Source: Trichinella spiralis
Lineage: Eukaryota; Nematoda; Enoplea; Trichinellida; Trichinellidae
Assembly (NCBI GenBank): GCA_000181795.3
Contig: CM012953.1
Span: 13,915,595-13,979,594 of the forward strand
Length of the DNA: 64,000 nt
Reading direction: 5' to 3'
Below, in pieces: positions 54,978 through 64,000 of this stretch. The position numbers and the translations under genes were made by a program. Within the stretch, counting starts at the first letter, position 1; each line of letters starts with the position of its first letter. Below the pieces are notes generated by a model. It had not been told where the DNA came from. It worked only from the letters and a program-made list of their open reading frames with translations, and did not search any database.

Positions 54978-57900
54978 CTGAAAGTTATGTTCGCAAAATA
55001 GAAAACAGAAAACAAGTACTGTCAAAATGGTTCAAGGATTTATTTTAACAAGTTAACTAATTATTTTTGTAGCATTATATTTGATTGTGGGCTTGTCGTA
55101 GAAGTTATTTTGTCCAATTAATTGACAATATATTTCCCCCTCCCTGTTGTTAATTGATATGAAAATGAAATAATTTTGCAAATGCAACAAATCAGATACA
55201 GTTTAGCGTAAATTTTGCATATATAAGTGAATAAAAGTTTGGATAAATTTTATAAATTAAAAAATTGAAAAGGTCCATTACCTGTTCTTATTCTGAAGCA
55301 TGTTGTGCAATTTGCATGGACGTAAATTGATGCATTCTGTGATGGAGGGGGAGGGGGGTTGGGTAATTTCAAATTGTATTGTTTGTATTGAAAATATATG
55401 CATATATATTGTTCACAGCAAACTGGTTGATGTTGGTCTTTTTCAACCCTGCCCTTTTATTAGCCTGCTTATGCTCAGCGCGTTTGCCATGACCTCTGCT
55501 GACCAATACTGATCGTCTGTCTGGTGTGAAAAAGCTCGCATTGAAAATGGACAAAATTTGTGGAAAAGAAATTGCCCAGTGCAACGTCCTTGGGATTAGC
55601 TACTCTTCGTCACTTTTGATCAATAAAACTGCGTGCAAAGCGATGAATCAACGTTAATGGCACCTCTTAAAGCGATTACGACCTGCTGTGTGTTGGTGTT
55701 ATTTGCCAAAGAACGACCCCAGTTCTAGTCTGGACGATATTCGCTAATGAGAAGGATGTTTACCTTTGTTGGCATTGGATTGGAGCGTTTTTCAAGTCTC
55801 ATTAAGCGGCATGTCGATTTGACAAATAAATCTCGTCAGTATTGGTGACGTGAACACTTTTCTTCCAAGCATACGAATAGCCACTCCCTCGAATTAAGCA
55901 CTGAAACCCTGAAGTAACAACACATGTCGGAAAAATTTTTTCTCATCCTCTGCTTTGAATATTTTTCTCAAATGCTTCTTCTTCTTCTTCTCTTCTTTGG
56001 AAAAGTCAATTGACGGATCTAATTCCAAGCAACCCAAGAAATAATGAACAATTTTTGTCTGTTTTTTTTAATAAAACTGATTCAAAAAAATGCAATTTCT
56101 CTATCCCGCTTCAAATTCCATTCATAATTTGCAATACAGAATAAAATATGAAAAGATGAAGTGGACAAAATTGAAAAAAAATTAATTCTAATACCTGAAA
56201 AATATAGTTGAGGCTCAACTGAATATTATGAAACATTTCAATTGCAGATGTTTGTCATTTTAAGCTCTTTTCAGCTTAGCTTCACAGTTAGCCGACGCTT
56301 GAATGAACGAGAACACTGTTTTCCTTGCTAGCGGATGAAATGATAATTGATGATACTAACCTTAATGAGAACCAAACAAAAATTAACATATCTGCTAATC
56401 CACAACAACGTTAGCATAACAACAGCACAACAAGCCCATGATTAGCTAAAAGAAACAGAACTAAAGCTTTCAACGTTGAAAGTTTAATTTTTTTTTTCTA
56501 CGTCTGCTTTGTGCTCAACTTATCATAAACTTTTTGACGTATATAGCATTTTTGTTTCTCAACAACAAATAAACAACAGCAACAACGTTACGTTGCAAGA
56601 TGCAATTTTTGCACAACCAAGCAACGGTGAATTTTCTTTTGAAACATTTTTGCCAAAATTAAAATTTTAATTTTCAACAAATACAATGAAAAAAAAATAA
56701 TCTTAAAAACGACGTTCAATTGAAATTATCATCTTTTCATTTATTCTCATTCTACTCGTCAAACATTAACATTACAATAATAATAAATGTAATTGAAAAT
56801 GTTAATTTTTTAAAAACTTTTTCAGATTCAAATAATGAATCATGAAAATGTCTGTTTAAATTTTTTAAAATAAATTCTATTCAAATAAATTTTATTTGCA
56901 TACAAATGAGAAAATAAAAATTGCAATTGATCTGACCATTATTTGCTATTTAGAACAATTTATTTTTTGCACGAATAAGAAGAGAAGAGATTTTTAGTGT
57001 GCAAATAAAAATTGCTACATTTTACCTCCACAATTTAATTGTTTTCAATTAATTATACGACTGCAACTGCGGCGATTATTGTCTCTGTTGCAGTTTATAT
57101 TGCGATTGTTTGTACAGTTGGTTGTATTTATTATTATCTTATGAAATAAGTTCAACTTTCATATTAATCATCATTTTCATCATATCTTGGGGAAAAAATT
57201 ATTTGAAATTTATACAAATTGAATAGAATATTCATGAATATATAACAAGTGAAATTATAAATTGGCAATCTCATGAGATTAACGCTACTCTATATTGCAG
57301 AGTTACAAAATTGTGTTCGAATCGATCGAAATTATAACTGAATCAGTTACATTGTTATTCAAACTTTCGTATTGTTGTTGAAAATGATTGCACGCAGATG
57401 AAAGCAACATTATAAAATTTTGCATTTAATTAAAACAGCATCAAATTTACTCTCCATATTTTCTGTGACAAGCGCTCATCATAAAAGAAATTCATAAATT
57501 ATGAATCGCAATAAAAATTAATATTTATAAAAGCATCAGTTCCAAATAGCAACCAAGCAAATAATAACTAATTTGACTATACGTCTCCATAATAGTTTTG
57601 TTTTAAAATATTTTGTTTGCATATAAATAAGAATAAGTAATAAAAAGTTTTATTTTCATTTTATTGCGTCTTAAACTATTTTGTAAAAAAACATGTTAAT
57701 TAGCGTTTTGAAAAGTTGTGCTCATGAAAAAGTTCAAACTGCTATTTGATAAAATGATTATTTTTGACAATTTTTTGAGAAAGAATATTGAAAATTATTG
57801 CACATTTCCTTTGAATTAAACTTCATTACCAAGGCTTTTGCTGCTTTATTCTTTTAACAAAATTTTAACTTTCAGGCACTTAACAAACCAATCATTGCTA

Positions 57901-58047
57901 TATTTTAAGCATTCAAACGAGATATTACGCTTTAAAAATATTTTTTTGCCTTTTGGCTATTAAATTCTTTTAAATATTAATATTAATTCAAACCTTCTTT
58001 CAATTTCAAAAAAGAATTTAGCTACAAATTTTAAAATGGATGGAAAA

Positions 58048-60695
58048 TTAGCAATTCTTGACTTTTCCAATGGAAATACTAGCGTAGGTCTGTTTGGTTC
58101 CAGTATTGAACAGTTCAACCGAATTTATATCACGTAAATTATACTGTTTGGGAATTTTCAGCATCACATCTTCACCGTTATATCTTCTTGTAATATCATG
58201 TCTGAAATGAATTATATTTGGAAAAGAAATTAAGAAAAAATTTTTTAAAAAATGAAGCTTACAGGCCTGACGTTTGCTCCGAGTCGATAAAAATTAAATC
58301 AATCTTTTCTTGGTCATGCAAATATGCGCAAAAGCTGATATCTTAAAAATTGAAAATGTTTTTATTTTCCTCAAATATGCATTTAATTTTTCAACTTAAT
58401 TCATTGTTAAATGTACAAAATTTAATTTAAAATATTTAAAACAAACAAAGATTAAAACTCAAATTAATTATATTGCAATGAAGTAGAAAGTTAAAAATTG
58501 CCCTACAGTAATATTGTGAAAAATAAATGAAACTGATGTTTCATGCAAATTTGCCTTTCTTTACCAGAATGCACGTCAAGAAAGAACCTCAAAATGGCAA
58601 TGATTTTGACACACGTTCCAGTGACAGTAATGGACGGGCAAGTTGATCAGCAAATGTATATATAATTGGGCAAATTGAAAGCTTTATAATCAAAGAGGCA
58701 GGCAGATCAGGTCGCATGTACAACTGGTGCCAGTGCTCATTGGCAATGCAAAACAATTTCCGGCATATTGTAACTGCTAATATATTGATCATAATAATAT
58801 TAACTGAAAGCAGGCTTCCCATTCTTCCAACCTTTATTGTATTTCATCTTTTAATTTATTATCAGCCTTTCAACAATACGGCATGGATTCGGTGATTGAT
58901 ATATTCGAGGGAAGAAATTATTGCTGTGACAAGAAAATCGAATCTCATCGGTAGAAACAGTTCATTGCCATTAAGTTTGTTAAAAATAAATAAATTTTTG
59001 TGGATGAAAAATTTTCAGCTTTTTCATATTTCACTTTTGAATGTTAAAAATTGGTCAATTAAGGAAAGATTATTATTGATATTTTTGCATCTTACTTGAC
59101 TTCATTGTTGGCGTGTAAGTGAAATCTGGAATTAACAATGTGCTGCAGTCGAGAATCATCAGCGATCCTGAATGCAAGCGGATATCTGGTACATAAAATG
59201 GAGGCAAATCATCGACATTTTCTAAATCTTCTTGGAAAAGATCCACTTCAACTATTACATCCTTAATGAACACAATCAAAATTTAAATTAATTTTCAAAT
59301 TTTTTTTCATTTTTACCTTTTTGCAGTGGTCATAAATGAAAAAGTACTGACTTCCACGTGGCAACAGAGATATTGTCAACATAGCATTTTTCATTGGTTT
59401 AAGATAATAATTTCTGAAACGAGTTCAAATTTTCATGACATAATAACCATAAATGCCACTTTAGAAATCTACTCATCGAGCTCATTGATTGTTTCTTTCG
59501 ATAGAGATGGTAATTTTTGAGCAGTTTTTGCAGAAGTGGATAAGATGTTTTGCAGCCAGTCTTTGTTAATTTGGTCAGTTTGGTCGAGCTATTGAATATG
59601 ATCATGAAGAAATTAAAGATCAAAGAAAAAATAAACACATTCATTAAATACATTGGGTTCAGATTTTCTCAGAATAGCTTCATTCGTGTTTTTAAAACGT
59701 TTCTCAGATATAATTTTAGTTCGTCCATCAAAATTCAATTTATGATGATGATTTGTTTTTCCATTTCTACCAAAATGTTCAATTTTTGGAATTTCATCAC
59801 GCAACCTTGCAATATGTTTGTCACTAGCTAAAGCATCGTTATTATTTATTAAAATAGAAAATTTTATTTTATCGACAAAATTACTTCCAAGTTTTCGTTT
59901 CATTTCAACAACGTCATTGTTATCAACATTGCCAAAAATGGCGATATTGTTCCATTTTGGTTCATGTTTCCAAGATTCAGTTTCGTGATTTAACTACAAA
60001 AATGTAATTTTTTTTCTGAAAATATTTATTAAATATTTAAATAAAAAGTACCGTCTTATCAACAATTGTACTTTTTTCTTGTGGTTCAGCGTCGATCAAC
60101 TTTTTTCTGTGATGATCTAATTCAAAGAAATCTATAATATATTACCGTATTATTATCATTATTATTCAAAATAGGCAATATCTGAATGCACCTTTGATCA
60201 TAGGTTCGTTCGCGATGACGTGAGGCGACTCTTCAAAAGTTAATTCCAATGCATGCACATCTGTTTAAAGTGTTATTTAAATTTCTACTTTGAAAAGTAT
60301 AACTATTACGTGGATTCAGTTTTGCAATTTGAGGAATGATGTGTCTTCGAGATCGCCGACCAGCAGTTGCAATTAAATTATAAGGTAGGATTTCTTTTTT
60401 GCCATTTTGATTATTGTGTACCATGAATGTAGAACCTGAAAGGAAAAAACATTTTTGCATTAAAATTATTTCAAAAAAGCATAAAAATAAAAATATGAAG
60501 CTTACATTTCAAATCTCCATTGAAGCTAAAGTCAGTTATTGTAATAATGTTATTACCCACTGACAGATATATGTTACCTTTTAGGTCATAATTTTTAGAT
60601 AAAATAGAGTCAACAAATTTACCATAATCATGCGCTAAAGTTTGAGTTATAAAAATTATCCAACAAAGAACATTAACTATAGAAAGCGACAGCAT
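58048..60695 (-). CDS. Secreted protein with two DM13-like domains
   Basis: Ten exons: 60506-60695, 60310-60435, 60192-60260, 60052-60131, 59652-59993, 59473-59588, 59317-59413, 59096-59261, 58263-58341, 58048-58201 (TAA). Phases match; 472 aa. The signal peptide starts at the second ATG (MLSLSIVNVLCWIIFITQTL). DM13-like domain 1, residues 26-130: YGKFVDSIL, GNIYLSVGNNIITITDFSFN. A Lys/Asn/His-rich middle of about 200 residues follows. DM13-like domain 2, near 340-470: DIRLHSGSLMILDCSTLLIP, DFTYTP, YNGEDVMLKIPK. DM13 domains (Skeletor and relatives) have an almost all-beta fold with Cys and are thought to act in redox or matrix processes, often beside DOMON; no DOMON is seen here. The last long intron (58342-59095) contains a separate ORF. 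The exon 5/6 junction, in low-complexity sequence, is the weakest part of the model. Confidence 0.72.
58589..58822 (-). CDS. Small ORF nested in a DM13-gene intron
   Basis: A 77-codon ORF, ATG to TGA, lying in the same orientation inside the 754-nt intron of the DM13 gene. It starts with a hydrophobic, signal- or anchor-like segment (MGSLLSVNIIMINILAVTI) followed by a Cys/His/Trp stretch (CRKLFCIANEHWHQLY). It is locally richer in G+C than the rest of the intron. It could be a nested gene, an alternative exon or chance. Confidence 0.3.
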   Translation of the reverse strand: MGSLLSVNIIMINILAVTICRKLFCIANEHWHQLYMRPDLPASLIIKLSICPIIYTFADQLARPLLSLERVSKSLPF

Positions 60696-61848
60696 TTTAT
60701 TTAAACATGAAATTGATATGCAATTTCCAGTTGAAATCATAAAAGAGGTTATTTGGCTTGGATTTTACCGATTTAAAATTTTCTTCTCAGGGTAACGTTT
60801 GTTGAAAGTGGAGTTTTGTGTCTCGTTAGAAATTATATATTTTCTCAAGTATGTCTTTAATAACTTACCAATATCACATTCATTAGGTCAAAAGGACAAT
60901 CAAAAAGCCACATTTAAAGTTGAAAATTAAAATTAATTTAAAATGCACTGATACTTTCATTCATTGTTTATTATCTATTATAACAAGCAAAAAATTTTTA
61001 TTTAGAAATTGCTAAAAGCGTTGTTTCCAAAATTACATTCAAATATGCAATATGTTTAAATTCAAATTTTAAAAATTTCAAATTAAAGTATCCTTTGTAA
61101 TTGTTCATTCACATAACTTTTATCACATAAGGTGTCTGAAAATGCATTACTATTGTTTTTATATTGGGTTTAAATTTTCAAAAGCAATTTTTATTTATTC
61201 AGTTTTAACATCACTATACAAATTATGGTTTATTCTTGATTTTGTATTTACAAGAAAAATTTCTGAAATTATATATATATAAGTACATTATTATATGGAA
61301 ATATGGAAAAAGGAAAATTTCTAAAGCAATCATTGATTCAAAAGAAAAGTCTTCTTGCCAAAATCAAATTTAAATATGGCAAAAATACTGTGGAACGCCA
61401 TTAATGCGATAAAGTAATAAGTAGATTGAACAACAAAAGTGGTAAAATTTAAATTTTAAATTTTCATCGTAAACATTTTTTAATTTAACCTGAAAAAAAT
61501 TTTTAATACGGCATATGTTTGCATTAAACTGTTTCACTCGAATTATTTATTAAAATATGATTGTGCTGAATAAATAATTTTTGTGGTTAACGTATTATTC
61601 TTTTTTTAAAACAGCTTTTGAAAATTGAACTTTTTAGATTTGTTGATTAAAGCTATTTGAACTGAGGTTGAGGAAATAATAATGAGTGACATAAATTTCA
61701 ATAAATAGAGCGTGGTTACCTGGCAAAGCTTCGAACAGTTTGAGTTACACGAGTTCAACGACATTTATGCAATTTTTGACGAGATCTACTTCATTTATAT
61801 TATTCACATACAGCTGCATACCTGCTGTATGCTTTTTTGTCGCTTGCA
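60696..61848. promoter_or_regulatory. Shared upstream region of the divergent DM13 genes
   Basis: 1,153 bp between two outward-facing start codons, AT-rich, with no exons apart from leader. Both promoters must lie here. No clear TATA box or motif stands out; an (AT)n run sits near 61268-61280. Confidence 0.45.
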
Positions 61849-64000
61849 ATGTCTCAACGACGAATATTTTGGAAATTCGCTTTATTTCTGTGTATTATTT
61901 CAAGTAAAAAAGTGAAAAGATTTCTCAGCATTATTTACTGCTAAGCATTGTTTTATTTTATTAGGTGTTTCACTGAGGAAAATTTGTGCAGGTAGCACAC
62001 CAAATTATGGAAGATTTGCAGGTCTACTAAATGAAGAAGCATCAAAGGAGAAACCACGGTACAATTGTCAAGGGTTCGTTTGGATACCAAATGAACATCA
62101 AATTGTGATTAGCGATTTCAACTTCATTCCACCACAGAGGAAGGAAAGTACGTTGCAGATTTAATTTGACTTGCTCAATGTTAAAATAAAGTATAACTAA
62201 TGACAGCAATAATATAAATAATTCCTTTCGTCAAAGTAAAATTTATTAAAAATTGAAGCAACAATTACAACAACATTAATGCATTTTCTGACCATTTTAA
62301 AATTTAAACCAGCTTGTATAATATGCCTATAAATGTATACCTAACATCGCTTATTTATTCATATTATAATTAAGTTCAGCTTTTAATATAACTCTTGTTG
62401 CTGTATGCCATAATTGAGTAATGCAATTTTAATCTTGAATCACAAGTAAAACAACAAGCGAACATGTAAAACATAAATTATGCAGTTATTATGAATTTCA
62501 TACAAAATTTCTTGTGTGAAATTTACGGCTTTTTAACTTATGAAATCATTTACAATTTCAGTTCTTCTTCATTTTCATTCATTCATATTATGAGTGTTAT
62601 TTACTTAAATTTAATTTTATAGAATAAAAATACTTTAAACAAACAGAAAAACATTGAAGAACAATTATATTTAATCTTATTGTTAATGGTTTTGTTTCAG
62701 TTTATAAACCGTACAGCAAAATGATAAAATGAAAGCAAAGTATGCAAGTGAATTGCAAGTAAAATTGCAGAAAATTTTTAAAATTAAGCTTTCAATAAAA
62801 TGAAATATAAATCTTCTTGAATTTTAAAAATTGTTTCTATATTCCAACTGTTTGCAATATAAAATTTATGCTCTTATAGTTTTCATTAAAAGTTTGTAGC
62901 TTTAAGTTTTTTTAGGGAAAAGTTTTAAAATTTGAAAAGTTGAATGATTGTAAACATAGACAGCTTTGTAGAAAATTAAAATTTCATTATTCATATGATA
63001 AATTTTAGATAATATTACATTTTGGATTGGACCGTCCAAGAATACTGGCAGAGTCAATGATTCGGAACCCTCAAACAATGGAATTTATTTAAAACCTGTA
63101 CATTTAAAAAAACGGGCTTTACATTCAACAAAATCAATTGTAATTTTTATATTTTGAACTTCCATTTCTACAAGTGTTATATATTACTTACAAATGCCTA
63201 CTATTAGGTTCAGTATGCCAAGAAACCGAAAAGTCCCAGCGAAACAGTCTTACAAGAAATTTTGGCACTTTCAAAGGTTCCAAAAGATAAAGTTAGCACA
63301 GCTGAATACACAGCTTTTACTCCATCATATGAAAGTATATTTTTGTATTTTCTATTTTAAAGCGTTTCATAATTTTGGGAAAGGCTAATAGCATTAAATA
63401 TCAGATGTAAAATTATGTTCAAAAATTAGTCATTTTTGTATTTGTTATAATTACTTTTAAAAAGATTTACATTCTGTAAATACAAATTATATTCTGCTGC
63501 TTGAAGAATGAATGCTATTCGTAATTTTCCAAATATTCTGATTTATATTGTGAACGCAGTTTTCATTTGTATTATATTACTGTATGGTATAATATATATA
63601 CTCAACTCTTATAAACTGTAAACAATATTTCAGATAACATTGAACAAACTGATACGGAAGAAGATAATGAACCGATTGAAATAGTGAAAATGGAAAAAGG
63701 AACGTTGAAAACTTTAAAAATTACCAATCCACCACCAGTGCATTCGAGCATAGTTGAAGCTTCAGTACAAGTGAAAGAATTGTCTAAGAGAAAAAAGAGA
63801 GATTTTGATGTAAATGATATTTGGAAAGCGGTTTTCAAACTCGTTGACAAAGGGGAACAGTATCAAATAATGAGACAGATGAAAAGCAGAAATAATCATA
63901 ACAAGAATAAAGAAGATGTTGCTCAGACTGATGTAGAATCTCTGCCTTTGTATAAGAAAAAAGAACTGCTATTATTGAATCTTCCAGCTGAGAAGACGAT
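61849..64000 (+). CDS. Second DM13-type secreted protein (cut by window end)
   Basis: Exons: 61849-61903, 61965-62147, 63009-63097, 63208-63334, 63634 to beyond 64000. All phases match; 273 residues are visible. A signal peptide (MSQRRIFWKFALFLCIIS) precedes one DM13-like domain: PNYGRFAGLLNEE, CQGFVWIPNEHQIVISDFNF, then NNITFWIGPSKNTG with SNNGIYLKP. The last three carry the F-W-(I/V)-G and G-x-x-(V/I/L)-P features of the family. From residue about 150 the chain becomes charged and low in hydrophobics (ETVLQEILALSKVPKDKV, then EQTDTEEDNEPIEIV and Lys/Arg runs). This resembles the middle part of its neighbour, so a second DM13 domain may follow outside the window. It is probably a paralogue of the 58.0-60.7 kb gene created by inverted duplication. 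The intron after exon 2 is 861 nt. Confidence 0.7.

Larger units (their letters stand above)
53862..58047. other. Upstream region of the NDR kinase, largely non-coding
   Basis: About 4.2 kb. It contains a perfect inverted repeat (54555-54581), a possible exon (54802-54977) and a more complex, G+C-richer stretch at 55290-55920 that has no open exon chain and may be 5' leader or an old repeat. The rest is AT-rich. Confidence 0.45.

Noticed and set aside
55290-55920. G+C-richer stretch suspected to be exons or a mariner-like remnant
   Set aside because: All six frames are broken within about 70 codons and no transposase motif could be recognised.

Overview
The window is a 64 kb piece of a compact, intron-containing, AT-rich (about 70% by eye) animal genome with one 10-base N gap (39001-39010), so it is a draft scaffold. 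Exons are split by mostly 45-60 nt GT-AG introns and are visibly richer in G+C than their surroundings. The gene set (NDR/SAX-1 kinase, an ATGL-type lipase, an orphan Cys-loop receptor, a PP1-like phosphatase that is nearly intronless, many small secreted proteins) and the degenerate K02A2.6-like Ty3/Gypsy remnant fit a nematode, possibly a Dorylaimia (clade I) worm. That placement is inference and the species cannot be read from the sequence.

Layout. 3.3-4.6 kb (-): an unrecognised 227-aa protein in six exons. 6.2-11.5 kb (+): a long coiled-coil, probably rootletin-like protein, converging on 11.7-14.1 kb (-), a MYST histone acetyltransferase with chromo-barrel (KAT8/MOF-like). 18.2-20.2 kb (-): a secreted 422-aa protein with two MAM-like repeats. 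20.3-26.5 kb is mostly empty, with two orphan exon candidates. 26.5-29.3 kb is a transposon graveyard in which three unrelated element classes lie within 3 kb. 30.4-31.1 kb (-): ARL3. 32.2-33.7 kb (+): RCCD1-like protein. 35.4-36.1 kb (-): a 122-aa secreted protein with four CxxxC motifs, every exon of which is too short to appear as a long ORF. 37.7-38.2 kb (+): a Tigger/pogo remnant lacking its catalytic core. 40.6-42.8 kb (+): ATGL-type lipase, converging on 43.5-45.9 kb (-), an orphan Cys-loop receptor. 48.4-49.3 kb (+): PP1-like phosphatase. 50.6-53.9 kb (-): NDR kinase. 58.0-60.7 kb (-) and 61.8 kb to the window edge (+): two divergently transcribed secreted DM13-domain genes.

How genes may relate. 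ARL3 and a rootletin-like protein are both ciliary in other animals, but they lie 20 kb apart and nothing suggests co-regulation. The only arrangement that looks functional is the DM13 pair, which share a 1.15 kb intergenic region and both encode signal peptides. All multi-exon models were built by hand, requiring GT/GC-AG borders, open frames and matching intron phases at every junction. Family names rest on recognised motifs, not on database searches.
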